A DNA stretch of 64,000 nucleotides. Source: Anaerosomatales bacterium (lineage in GTDB: Bacteria; Actinomycetota; Coriobacteriia; Anaerosomatales; SLCP01). The stretch covers positions 31,101-95,100 of the forward strand of contig JARGFT010000009.1 of NCBI GenBank assembly GCA_029210645.1, written 5' to 3'. The translations under genes were made by a program, and so were the position numbers. The notes below the pieces were generated by a model. It saw only the letters and a list, made by a program, of their open reading frames with translations. It made no database searches and was not told the DNA's origin. Shown piece after piece: positions 54,340 through 62,284 of this stretch; the stretch's first letter is position 1; each line of letters begins with the position of its first letter.

Positions 54340-54837
54340 ATGTCGAGAGCGAACCGTGTCAAGCCCGGTCCCGGCCAGGAGTCCGTCTGGGACTACCCCC
54401 GCCCTCCCGCTGCCGAGCGGACCGACAGGCACATCCGTGTGGTGCTCGGCGGCGTCACGATCGCCGATACGCAGCGTGCGATCAAGGTCATGGAGACGAG
54501 CCACCCTCCGGTCTACTACGTGCCGCCTGAAGACATCGCCCCCGGAGTACTCCTCCCGAGTGAGCGTTCCACCTTCTGCGAGTACAAGGGTCGGGCAGGC
54601 TACTACCACGTCAGCGCGGCTGGGGTCGAGCGGCTCGACGCGGCGTGGTCGTACCCACAACCGTCGAACCGTTTCCGCGATCTGGCCGGTTACATCGCGT
54701 TCTACCCGGGCATGATGGACGAGTGCACGGTGGACGGGGAGGTCGTCGTGCCACAGCCCGGTGACTTCTACGGAGGCTGGGTCACCGCCGACATCGTCGG
54801 TCCGTTCAAGGGCTCCCCCGGCACCCTCGGCTGGTGA
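54340..54837 (+). CDS. DUF427 protein
   Basis: A 165-residue protein of the DUF427 family: ESVWDYPRPPAAERTDRHIR, VVLGGVTIADTQRAIKVMET, HPPVYYVPPEDI and a second similar block (AAWSYPQPSNRFRDLAGYIA, FYPGMMDECTVDGE). The fold is known as a nucleotidyl-transferase-like beta structure but the function is not. ATG 54340 has GGGAGG 5 nt upstream. Divergent from the copper module. Confidence 0.88.
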   Translation: MSRANRVKPGPGQESVWDYPRPPAAERTDRHIRVVLGGVTIADTQRAIKVMETSHPPVYYVPPEDIAPGVLLPSERSTFCEYKGRAGYYHVSAAGVERLDAAWSYPQPSNRFRDLAGYIAFYPGMMDECTVDGEVVVPQPGDFYGGWVTADIVGPFKGSPGTLGW

Positions 54838-54868
54838 AGGCCCTCCCGTGAAGGGGAGGAACGGCTCT

Positions 54869-55273
54869 TCATCTTCCTCGGGTGTCCTCGAACGCAAGCG
54901 ACACCGAGTTGATGCAGTAGCGCAGTCCGGTGGGCTCCGGGCCGTCCGTGAACACGTGGCCGAGGTGGCCCTCGCAGCGCGCGCACCGCACTTCGACCCG
55001 GCGCATCCCGAACGAGTGGTCCGCGTGCTCGGTCACGACACCGGGACCGGCGGGCCGGGTGAACGACGGCCAGCCACAGCCGGAGTGGAACTTGTCTGCT
55101 GAGGAGAACAGCTCCGCACCGCACCCGGCGCACCGGTAGACTCCATCGTCCTCGAGATCGGTGTACTCGCCGGAGAACGCCGGCTCGGTGCCCGCGCGTC
55201 TCAACACCCGAAACTGCTCGGCGGAGAGCAGCGAGCGCCACTCGTCGTCGGTATGGCGTACCTGGTCACTCAT
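54869..55273 (-). CDS. msrB: Peptide methionine-R-sulfoxide reductase
   Basis: A 134-residue MsrB reducing methionine-R-sulfoxide. Zinc Cys pairs are in YRCAGCGAELF and VRCARCEGHLGHVF; the nucleophile is Cys in GLRYCINSVSLAF. FHSGCGWPSF is also conserved. Thus it uses cysteine, unlike the adjacent MsrA. ATG 55273, 21 nt after msrA. Together they cover both sulfoxide diastereomers. Confidence 0.95.
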   Translation of the reverse strand: MSDQVRHTDDEWRSLLSAEQFRVLRRAGTEPAFSGEYTDLEDDGVYRCAGCGAELFSSADKFHSGCGWPSFTRPAGPGVVTEHADHSFGMRRVEVRCARCEGHLGHVFTDGPEPTGLRYCINSVSLAFEDTRGR

Positions 55274-55294
55274 TCCCGGCTCCTCCTCGCGATG

Positions 55295-55981
55295 TCAGCG
55301 TCGTACCAGGGCCTGCAGGTGATCTGCCGCCTTCTCGCTCAGACCCAACTCTCCGATCTCCCGGTCGAGCTGCAACGACGAGCCGAGCCCGTAGGCATAC
55401 CCGTTGAGTCTCGCCGCAGCGGTGGAGTCGCGAAACGCGGCCTCATCGGGGTAGTGTGCGTGCATTTCTCCGGAAAGCAGACGGTCTCGCCGCAGCGCGT
55501 ACTTCTGGTGGTAGTCCTCGGCGACGTAGAACCGGTCGAGATACCTGATCTCAGTCATCACCGGTCTACTCGCACGCGCTTCGAGAACCGCGATCGACCG
55601 CCGGGCAACCTCGAACTGTGCCTCGTCGGCCGCGAGCACCATCGCCTTGTACTGCGTGGAGTGGGCCCGTGCACCGGGATCGTGCTCGGACCAGAACACC
55701 TGCAGCAGGTCCTCGTAGCTGATGCGGGAGGGGTCGAAGTCGACCTGAAGGACCTCGGTGTGGTCCCCTATGGAGCGATAGGTGGGGTCAGGCGAGGTGC
55801 CGCCTGCGTAGCCCACGCGCGTACGCACGACGCCTTCGATGAGCCCGAACCGGGCATCGGGACCCCAGAATCAACCGGTCGCGAAAGTGGCCGTCTCGAT
55901 GACCGGGGGAACCGCGAGATCGATGGCGGGAACAGGTTCCGCATCGACCGCAGCAGTAGGGCGGGAAAACGGTGAGAACAT
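55295..55981 (-). CDS. msrA: Peptide methionine-S-sulfoxide reductase, selenoprotein
   Basis: A 228-residue MsrA whose frame contains an in-frame TGA (55873-55871) at the active site. The family motif G-Cys-F-W-G reads here ATG[TGA]FWGPDARF, so the TGA takes the place of the nucleophile Cys and should encode Sec37. The downstream sequence continues intact (GVVRTRVGYAGGTSPDPTYR, VLQVDFDPSRISYEDLLQVF, FYVAEDYHQKYA). The N-terminus starts at ATG 55981 with AGGAGG 6 nt upstream and reads MFSPFSRPTAAVDAEPVPAI. A GGTT-loop hairpin follows the TGA at bacterial SECIS distance. Without recoding, a shorter product from GTG 55828 would lack the catalytic site. Confidence 0.88.
55838..55858 (-). promoter_or_regulatory. 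SECIS-like hairpin in msrA
   Basis: On the minus strand GATGCCCG and CGGG-CT-CATC pair around an apical GTT (stem 8 bp with a 2-nt bulge). It begins 12 nt after the TGA, and its GGTT lies 19 nt after it, close to the spacing in the E. coli fdhF SECIS. Confidence 0.68.
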
Positions 55982-56003
55982 GGCGCGCCTCCTGGTCGGG
56001 TCT

Positions 56004-56078
56004 CTACCCGCTCAGGAGCAAAGCCGATGCCGCCGCGACGAGAGCTCCTATGAGAATCCGGCGCCGACCGGGCTCCAT
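56004..56078 (-). CDS. Possible 24-residue membrane peptide
   Basis: A tiny frame MEPGRRRILIGALVAAASAL ending LLSG, basic start plus one helix. ATG 56078 lies 4 nt after the LOR/SDH gene stop and ends 22 nt before msrA. Ribosome binding site weak (TAGGG). Could be chance. Confidence 0.3.
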   Translation of the reverse strand: MEPGRRRILIGALVAAASALLLSG

Positions 56079-56082
56079 GACC

Positions 56083-57306
56083 CTAGCAGCCGAGCTCGTT
56101 TGCGAGCTGCTCGAGGAAGAGCCCCACGTCGGTCACGATGCCGATCGTCTGCCACGAACCCCGGTCGGCCAGCTTGGTCACGACCGCGGGGTTGATGTCG
56201 ACGCAGACAGTCTGCGTCGCGGCGGGCAGCATGTTGCCGGTCGCGATCGAGTGCAGCATCGTCGAGAGCATGAGACAGGCCCCTGCGCGCTGGCAGTAGG
56301 TCCGCATCGCGCGCTGGGCGTCCATGACGTCGGTGACGACGTCTGGCAGCGGTCCGTCGTCGCGGACCGAGCCGGCGAGCACGTACGGCGTCCCCGTGGT
56401 CACGAGCGTGTGCATCAGACCGCTCGTGAGCGTGCCAGCCTCGACCGCGGCGGCGATCGACCCGTGGCGCCGGATGCGGTTGATCGCCCGTAGGTGGTGC
56501 TCGTGCCCGCCGACGACCGGCGTGCCGTCGGCCAGCGAGACGCCGAGCGACGTGCCGTACAGGGCGGACTCGATGTCGTGGACCGCGACCGCGTTGCCCC
56601 CGAAGAGCACGCTCACGTATCCGGCGCGAACGAGGCGGGACAGCTCGTCACCGGCTCCGGTATGCACCACGGCCGGGCCCGCCACCGCGATGATCTCCTG
56701 ACCTGCGTCCCGGCTGTTCCGCATGATCTCCGCGACGATCTTGACCACCTGCGCCTTGGGCTTCTCCGAGGAAACGGCCGAGGTCATGAACTCGAATGCC
56801 TGCTTCTCGCGGGGCCGCTCCTGGGGCTTCACCCTCAGGCCCGCATGCCCGACTACGAACGGTTCGCCCGCGCGCACGTCCGCCATGGGAACGGTCCACG
56901 AACGGCCGTACTCGCGGTCGACCCTCACGCCGAGGTCCATCTCGGTGCCCTCGACCGGGATCCACCGGCCGCTCACGCGCACAGCCGTCTCGAGGTTGGT
57001 GGTGGAGTAGAAGCCGTCGGGGAACACTCCGTCTGCAGGAGCCTCGACGAGATCGACGTCCGACGGATCGACGGGCACGGCGCCGTGTTCCTGCACGGCG
57101 GTAAGTAGCGCGTCGAGGTGGCCCTCGTCCCGGCCACGCACGCGGAGCACGGCCTCGGACACGTCCTCATTCGTGCGGCCGACCTCGAAAGAGAGCGTCT
57201 CGAACTCGCCTCCGAGCGATACGATATCGTCCATGATCGCGGACATGATGCCCGAGTCGATCAGGTGTCCCTCGATGCGTATGTCCTCGTACGAGCCGTG
57301 CGGCAT
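56083..57306 (-). CDS. LOR/SDH-domain (TIGR00300) protein, ornithine cyclodeaminase-like
   Basis: A 407-residue protein of the LOR/SDH bifunctional-domain family. Blocks: EGHLIDSGIMSAIMDDIVSL, DGFYSTTNLETAVRVSGRWI, FVVGHAGLRVKPQERP, IAVAGPAVVHTGAGDELSRL, VLFGGNAVAVHDIESALYG and VCVDINPAVVTKL. Archaeal and cyanobacterial relatives convert ornithine to proline (ornithine cyclodeaminase activity); whether this one does is an inference. ATG 57306 has GAGGAGG. It sits between purE and msrA on one strand. Confidence 0.85.
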   Translation of the reverse strand: MPHGSYEDIRIEGHLIDSGIMSAIMDDIVSLGGEFETLSFEVGRTNEDVSEAVLRVRGRDEGHLDALLTAVQEHGAVPVDPSDVDLVEAPADGVFPDGFYSTTNLETAVRVSGRWIPVEGTEMDLGVRVDREYGRSWTVPMADVRAGEPFVVGHAGLRVKPQERPREKQAFEFMTSAVSSEKPKAQVVKIVAEIMRNSRDAGQEIIAVAGPAVVHTGAGDELSRLVRAGYVSVLFGGNAVAVHDIESALYGTSLGVSLADGTPVVGGHEHHLRAINRIRRHGSIAAAVEAGTLTSGLMHTLVTTGTPYVLAGSVRDDGPLPDVVTDVMDAQRAMRTYCQRAGACLMLSTMLHSIATGNMLPAATQTVCVDINPAVVTKLADRGSWQTIGIVTDVGLFLEQLANELGC

Positions 57307-57333
57307 GGCGGCGCCTCCTCGACGGGTGAGCCC

Positions 57334-57795
57334 TCAGGCCTCGGCCATCTCCTGCTTGTATGCTGTGATGCGCTCTCGATACTCCGGCATCGACGTGCCG
57401 AGTATCTGAGTCGCGAGGATGGCGGAGTTCTTCGCACCGTTGATGGCGACGCAGGCAACCGGCACACCGGTCGGCATCTGGACCATCGAGAGCAGCGAAT
57501 CGAGCCCGCCGAGGTCCGAGGTCTTCATCGGAACGGTGATCACCGGAAGCGGCGTGAAGGCCGCCACGACTCCGCCGAGGTGTGCGGCCTTGCCCGCTGC
57601 GGCGATGAGAACCTTGAGCCCGCGGTCCCCTGCCGTGCTCGCCCACTCGTGGACGCGGTCGGGGTTGCGGTGCGCGCTCGCCACGAGCATCTCACAGGGA
57701 ACGCCCAGCTCCTCGAGTTGATCCGCACACTGCTGCATGACGTCCATATCGGACTTCGAACCCATCACGATACCTACGAGCGGCGTGTCGGCCAT
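57334..57795 (-). CDS. purE: 5-(carboxyamino)imidazole ribonucleotide mutase
   Basis: A 153-residue class I PurE, converting N5-CAIR to CAIR in purine synthesis. Substrate-binding motifs GIVMGSKSDMDV, VASAHRNPDRV and IAAAGKAAHLGGVVA are present. ATG 57795. The LOR/SDH gene begins 27 nt downstream; purD lies two genes upstream, with a radical SAM gene between. Confidence 0.95.
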   Translation of the reverse strand: MADTPLVGIVMGSKSDMDVMQQCADQLEELGVPCEMLVASAHRNPDRVHEWASTAGDRGLKVLIAAAGKAAHLGGVVAAFTPLPVITVPMKTSDLGGLDSLLSMVQMPTGVPVACVAINGAKNSAILATQILGTSMPEYRERITAYKQEMAEA

Positions 57796-57866
57796 GGTGT
57801 CCCTCCGGTCGGTGCCCACGTCGGGCGGTCGGCGTGTGGGGTGATTGTAGCGAAAGCAGACACGGC

Positions 57867-59192
57867 TTAGGGCAGTGGCAGGTGCTCGGCATCCTCGGTA
57901 GTCGCAGCGGCGTGCACCAGCCCTGCCTCTTTCTCGCACTCGCCATCGCCGAAGAGCAGTTCCCGCTCGGAATCGTTCAGAGCGAAGCGTGCCTCGTCGC
58001 GCAGGTTGTTCACACCGATGAAGAACTGCCGCATCATCGCAACGAGAAGGTACCGGCCCTTTGGCGTGAGCGTAAGGCGCTCCGGCGTGTCGGTGGCAAA
58101 CGCGCCGTTGACACGCATGAAGGTCATCTCCATCGGGAGCCCCCGGTCGATGGACACACCAAAGTCACGCTCGAACGCGATCTTGTCGAGGGACAGCCCG
58201 AAGAGCCTCATCAGGAAACGGTAGCGCATGCGGTCCCGCAGACCGAAGCTGCGCTTCCCGGTCGCAGGGGTGAGCCCCGCATCGATGCGCTCGTTGTACT
58301 CGGCGAGCGAGAACGTATTGACGTAGAGCGAGCCGTCAAGGAAGGAGAAGGCGCCCGATCCGATGCCGACGTAGTCCTCGTAGTCGACGATGTACTCGTC
58401 GATCATGCCCCCACCCGTGCGCGAGAACGTCCACGAACTTGCCGGCTCGAAGGTCTCCGACAGCGCCTCGCTGAGGATCCGGTAGTAGCGGGCCTCGCGC
58501 TCGTAGGAGACCTTGCCGACGGTGCGCTTCAGGGAGTCCTCGACCGCCGGTGAGGCCATCAGCGGGTAGAACGTGGTCTGGTTCGTACGGCTGGCCTTGA
58601 GCATCTCCACGTCACGAAGGAGCATCTCCTCGGTCTGCGACGGGAAGTTGAAGATCATGTCCACGTTCATCGAGTGGAAGCGCCCCTCGATGGATTGGAT
58701 GCGCTCGAGGATCTCGGCGGCGGACCCGTACTTGTCGTAGCGCTCCATCTGTCGCAGCAGGCCGTCGTCGAACGACTGAACACCGACGCTGAAGCGGTCC
58801 ACGCGGTCGACGAGCGGGTCGACGATCCGGGGGATCAGGTGGTCCGGGTTGGTCTCGCTCGAGACCTCCCGGATCTCGAAGAGCGACTTCGCGAGATCTA
58901 TCGTGTCGCAAAGCTCGTCGATCATGACCGTCGGCGTACCTCCCCCGACGTACATCGACGTGCAGTGGTAGCCCTGATCGGCAACGAAGCGCATCTCCTC
59001 GCGCAGCCGCTTGAAGTACTCGACCGTGCGCGACTCCTGGAACGGAAAACGGTTGAACGAGCAGTAGGGGCAGAGTCGCGTGCAGAAGGGGATGTGGACG
59101 TAGAGCAGGTACTCGCGACCCGGGACCGGAGCGGGGAGCCGGGACTCGGGCTGGCGCTCGAGCGTCAGCAACCGGCTGTTCTCGCGGCGCAT
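57867..59192 (-). CDS. HemN/HemW-like radical SAM protein
   Basis: A ~441-residue radical SAM protein of the coproporphyrinogen III oxidase-like family. The cluster motif CTRLCPYCSF (CX3CX2C) follows YLLYVHIPF. Further blocks are TSMYVGGGTPTVMIDELCDT, SVGVQSFDDGLLRQMERYDK and the C-terminal HemN-type domain with VGIGSGAFSFLDGSLYVNT. It could act in heme metabolism (HemW-like heme chaperone or ChuW-like) rather than as true HemN. ATG 59192 is used; GTG 59222, right after the purD stop, is an alternative. Confidence 0.82.
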   Translation of the reverse strand: MRRENSRLLTLERQPESRLPAPVPGREYLLYVHIPFCTRLCPYCSFNRFPFQESRTVEYFKRLREEMRFVADQGYHCTSMYVGGGTPTVMIDELCDTIDLAKSLFEIREVSSETNPDHLIPRIVDPLVDRVDRFSVGVQSFDDGLLRQMERYDKYGSAAEILERIQSIEGRFHSMNVDMIFNFPSQTEEMLLRDVEMLKASRTNQTTFYPLMASPAVEDSLKRTVGKVSYEREARYYRILSEALSETFEPASSWTFSRTGGGMIDEYIVDYEDYVGIGSGAFSFLDGSLYVNTFSLAEYNERIDAGLTPATGKRSFGLRDRMRYRFLMRLFGLSLDKIAFERDFGVSIDRGLPMEMTFMRVNGAFATDTPERLTLTPKGRYLLVAMMRQFFIGVNNLRDEARFALNDSERELLFGDGECEKEAGLVHAAATTEDAEHLPLP

Positions 59193-59223
59193 GACTGAGC
59201 TCAGAACGCGCTCCGCGAGCACG

Positions 59224-60510
59224 TCACACCATCCAAGCCGCACGGCCGCGCAGGGCGCGCGCACCGATGTCGGAGCGGTAGAACATCCCGTCGAACGAGA
59301 TAGCCGCTACGCCCTCGTATGCGCGCTCGCGCGCCGAGGCGAAGTCCGGGCCAAGCGCGGTGACGTTGAGCACGCGCCCGCCGGCGGTGAGCAGATGTCC
59401 GTCGCCGGCCAGGCGCGTGCCTGCGTGGTAGACGATGACACCGGGGACCTGCTCGGCTCGATCGATACCGCTGATGGGCATGTCGGTGTCGTAGTCCCCG
59501 GGATACCCGCCGCTCGCGAGCACGACCGAGACCGCCCACTCGTCAGACCACTCCAGATCGATGTCGGCAAGACGGCCCTCGGCCGTGGCGAGCATGGCTC
59601 CGGCCAGATCGGACTTCAGTCGTGGGAGGACCACCTGCGTCTCCGGATCGCCGGACCGCGCGTTGAACTCGAGTACCTTGGGACCGTCGTCCGTGAGGAT
59701 GAAGCCACCGTAGAGGACACCGCGGTAGTCGATGTCCTCCTCGGCAAGCGCTTCGACGGTGTGCTCCATGATGGCGACCATCGCAGCGTGCTCGTGAGGA
59801 GTGACTATCGGCACGGGCGAGTAGACGCCCATCCCGCCGGTGTTGGGGCCCTGATCGTCCTCGTAGGCCCGCTTGTGGTCCTGCGCCGGCGCCATCAACA
59901 GCACGGTGTGACCGTCGGTGAAGGCAAGGATCGAGCACTCCGGACCCACGAGGTACTCCTCGATCAGCACGGTCGAGCCCGCCTCGCCGAAACGTCCGGC
60001 GAAACACTCGCGCACCGCGTCGCGGGCAATCGAAAGGTCCATCGCGACGGTGACACCTTTACCCGCGGCAAGACCGTCGGCCTTCACGACCACGGGGGCG
60101 CCGACCTCATCGAGGTAGGCTAGCGCGGGCTCCAGATCGGTGAACGCGCGAGACTCGCCGGTGGGGATGTTGTGGCGCCGCATGAGTTCCTTGGCGAACT
60201 CCTTGGAGCCCTCGAGACGCGCGCCTTCGGCTCCGGGCCCGAAAGCCGCGATGCCTGCCGCGCGTACGGAGTCAGCGACCCCGGCCACGAGCGGGGCCTC
60301 GGGACCGATGACGACGAGATCGATGGCGTTTTCGCGCGCGAATGCTGCGACCGCCTCTCCGTCCTCGATCGCGAGCGAGACGTTCTCGGCAATCGCCGCG
60401 GTCCCGCCGTTGCCCGGAGCGACCATCACGGCCGTGACGACCGGGGACGTGACGAGACTGGTGACGATGGCGTGCTCGCGGCCTCCGCCGCCCAGTACGA
60501 GGATGCGCAT
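59224..60510 (-). CDS. purD: Phosphoribosylamine-glycine ligase
   Basis: A 428-residue ATP-grasp ligase making GAR from phosphoribosylamine, glycine and ATP. N-terminal VLGGGGREHAIVTSL, ATP-grasp VVVKADGLAAGKGVTVAMDL, metal and substrate sites DQGPNTGGMGVYSPVP and LEFNARSGDPETQVVLPRL. ATG 60510 with GGAGGAG upstream is chosen; GTG 60552 adds a leader. Heads a minus-strand run through msrB. Confidence 0.96.
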   Translation of the reverse strand: MRILVLGGGGREHAIVTSLVTSPVVTAVMVAPGNGGTAAIAENVSLAIEDGEAVAAFARENAIDLVVIGPEAPLVAGVADSVRAAGIAAFGPGAEGARLEGSKEFAKELMRRHNIPTGESRAFTDLEPALAYLDEVGAPVVVKADGLAAGKGVTVAMDLSIARDAVRECFAGRFGEAGSTVLIEEYLVGPECSILAFTDGHTVLLMAPAQDHKRAYEDDQGPNTGGMGVYSPVPIVTPHEHAAMVAIMEHTVEALAEEDIDYRGVLYGGFILTDDGPKVLEFNARSGDPETQVVLPRLKSDLAGAMLATAEGRLADIDLEWSDEWAVSVVLASGGYPGDYDTDMPISGIDRAEQVPGVIVYHAGTRLAGDGHLLTAGGRVLNVTALGPDFASARERAYEGVAAISFDGMFYRSDIGARALRGRAAWMV

Positions 60511-60664
60511 GCGATGACTCCTCCGTGTCCGCACCGAGTGACCTCGGCGCACCGTCCCGATTGTAACGGAGGCGGCACGGCACTGCAGGTCGCCGGTGTA
60601 GCGCGGGAGCTGGTTGGGGAATCAACTGAACGTACCGTCCCCTATGCGCGAACGGAGACCACCC

Positions 60665-60844
60665 GTGGATGCGACCGACAAGGTGCTCGATGCGATGAAG
60701 AACGCCGGCGAACCTCTGAACGCCGGCAAGATCGTGGATCTGACCGGCCTCGACCGCAAAGAGGTCGACAAGGCGATGAACGACCTGAAGAAGACCGAGC
60801 GCATCGTGTCGCCGAAGCGCTGTTACTGGGAGCCGAAGGCGTAG
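60665..60844 (+). CDS. Small winged-helix regulator
   Basis: A 59-residue protein: one helix-turn-helix with DKVLDAMKNAGEPLNAGKIV, DLTGLDRKEVDKAMNDLKK and a short C-terminal wing (TERIVSPKRCYWEPKA). This is a minimal MarR/ArsR-like winged helix. GTG 60665 has GGAG 7 nt upstream; an ATG at 60644 is an alternative. Targets unknown. Confidence 0.7.
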   Translation: MDATDKVLDAMKNAGEPLNAGKIVDLTGLDRKEVDKAMNDLKKTERIVSPKRCYWEPKA

Positions 60845-60957
60845 GGCCGAGGGCCTTCACGCCGAGGACTCAGGGGTACGAGGGCGTCGCTCATGCGGCG
60901 CCCTCGGGATTTGAGGCGAACCCGGCCCGACCCGGACGCGTCATACCTGTGTGACCG

Positions 60958-61413
60958 ATGCGGCCGAGGAGAACCTATGATTACACGACCCTCGCACGTG
61001 CCCTTTCCGCCCTCGCGGCCCTGACACTCACGCTGGCTGTCGTGCCGGGCTGCACGCTCCTCGGCGACCGCACCCCCCTCGACGACACCTCCTGGCGCCT
61101 CGTCGGCTGGAGCGTGAGCTCGATCGACCCGGGCGCGTTCACGATCACCGCCCAGTTCGACAACGGCGACATCGGCGGGACGAGCGCCGTCAACAGCTAC
61201 GGCGGTGAGTACCGCACCGGTCCGGGAAACGACTTCTCCGTTGGCGAGATAGCGCAGACGCTCATGGCCGGTCCCGAGGAGGACATGCAGGCGGAGGCCG
61301 TCTACCACGACCTGTTGCGCGCGGCAGCCTCCTACCGGCTGAACGGGACAACGCTCACGCTGTTCGATGCGGACGGCAACGAATCGCTCGTGTTCATCGC
61401 GGCCCCCCGCTAG
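60958..61413 (+). CDS. META-domain lipoprotein
   Basis: A 151-residue lipoprotein with a signal peptide and lipobox VVPGC (Cys32). The META/DUF306 domain follows: LDDTSWRLVGWSVSSIDPGA, DIGGTSAVNSYGGEYRTG, EAVYHDLLRAAASYRLNGTT. ATG 60958 has no Shine-Dalgarno, while a good AGGAGAACCTATG lies in another frame at 60977 and soon stops; an indel at the start is possible. Likely surface stress or adhesion type; no evidence for more. Confidence 0.72.
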   Translation: MRPRRTYDYTTLARALSALAALTLTLAVVPGCTLLGDRTPLDDTSWRLVGWSVSSIDPGAFTITAQFDNGDIGGTSAVNSYGGEYRTGPGNDFSVGEIAQTLMAGPEEDMQAEAVYHDLLRAAASYRLNGTTLTLFDADGNESLVFIAAPR

Positions 61414-61436
61414 CCGAGCGCCCCCGGATGGGCCGC

Positions 61437-61467
61437 TTGACCCTCACGTAACGTGAGGGTCTATGCT
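61437..61467 (+). promoter_or_regulatory. MerR-type promoter/operator
   Basis: -35 TTGACC (61437-61442), 19-bp spacer, -10 TATGCT (61462-61467): the long spacer is the hallmark of MerR-activated promoters. A perfect 11-1-11 palindrome (61439-61461) with arm GACCCTCACGT fills the spacer. It lies 19 nt upstream of the tipA-like start. Confidence 0.8.
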
Positions 61468-61486
61468 GCCTCCGGAGGTGGACGCA

Positions 61487-62254
61487 GTGGCGGACGAGAC
61501 ATTCACGGTCGGAGACGTGGCGCGCCTCGCGCACGTGAGCGTGCGCACGCTTCATCACTACGAGAGCGTCGGGCTGCTCAACCCCTCCCGACGCACCGAG
61601 GCCGGCTACCGCCTCTACACGCTGGCGGACCTCGAGCGATTGCAGCAGGTGCTCTTCTACAAGGAGCTGGGCTTCTCGCTCGAAGACATCGGGGAGCTGA
61701 TGAGCGACCCGGCGTTCGACCGCCGGGAGGCACTCCTCGTGCAACGGGAGCTCATCGCCGAGCAGGCGGTGCGCCTCCAGGCGCTGCTCGACCTGATCGA
61801 CAGGACCATAGATGCAACGGAAGGAGGGATACGAATGACGAAGGAAGAGATGTTCGAGGTGTTCGGCGACTTCGACCCGTCCGAGTACGAGGACGAGGTC
61901 AAGGAGCGCTGGGGCGAATCCGAGGCATACAAGGAATCCGCGCGCCGCACCGCCCGCTACACGAAGGCGGACTGGCAGCGGTTCAAGGACGAGTCCGAGG
62001 AGATCAACGCGGCCGTCGTGGCACTGATGGACGAGGGTGTCCCCGCCGACGACCCGCGCGCGATGGATGCCGTTGAGCGCGCGCGCCTGCAGATCGACAC
62101 GTGGTTCTACCCGTGCTCGCGCCAGATGCACGCGGGTCTCGGCAGGATGTACATCGCTGACCCGCGCTTCACAGCCACCTACGAGAAGATTCGCACGGGC
62201 ATGGCGCAGTACATGTGCGATGCGATTCTGGCGAATGCAGCGAGGGAGGAGTAG
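61487..62254 (+). CDS. MerR-family regulator with TipAS domain
   Basis: A 255-residue protein. The N-terminal MerR DNA-binding domain (FTVGDVARLAHVSVRTLHHY, EAGYRLYTLADLERLQQVLF) is joined through a coiled helix to a TipAS antibiotic-recognition domain (~115-250; MFEVFGDFDPSEYEDEVKER, HAGLGRMYIADPRFTATYEK). In TipA, peptide antibiotics bind the second part. GTG 61487 is chosen because GGAGG lies 8 nt upstream; ATG 61463 is within the promoter. Autoregulated by the operator upstream. Confidence 0.92.
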   Translation: MADETFTVGDVARLAHVSVRTLHHYESVGLLNPSRRTEAGYRLYTLADLERLQQVLFYKELGFSLEDIGELMSDPAFDRREALLVQRELIAEQAVRLQALLDLIDRTIDATEGGIRMTKEEMFEVFGDFDPSEYEDEVKERWGESEAYKESARRTARYTKADWQRFKDESEEINAAVVALMDEGVPADDPRAMDAVERARLQIDTWFYPCSRQMHAGLGRMYIADPRFTATYEKIRTGMAQYMCDAILANAAREE

Positions 62255-62284
62255 AGGGGGCGCCGGCGGCGACGGCGGCGTCTC

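Noticed and set aside
54842..54859. Terminator hairpin after the DUF427 gene
   Set aside because: The stem is only 6 bp and has no T-run; too weak to report as a feature.
55295..55828. msrA as a 177-residue protein from GTG 55828 or as a pseudogene
   Set aside because: That start drops the catalytic motif and has no ribosome binding site, whereas the reading through TGA restores a complete MsrA with a good start and a hairpin.
60977..61024. Alternative start of the META lipoprotein in another frame (AGGAGAACCTATG)
   Set aside because: That frame stops after 15 codons; the lipoprotein frame has an uninterrupted signal peptide. Noted only as a possible indel.
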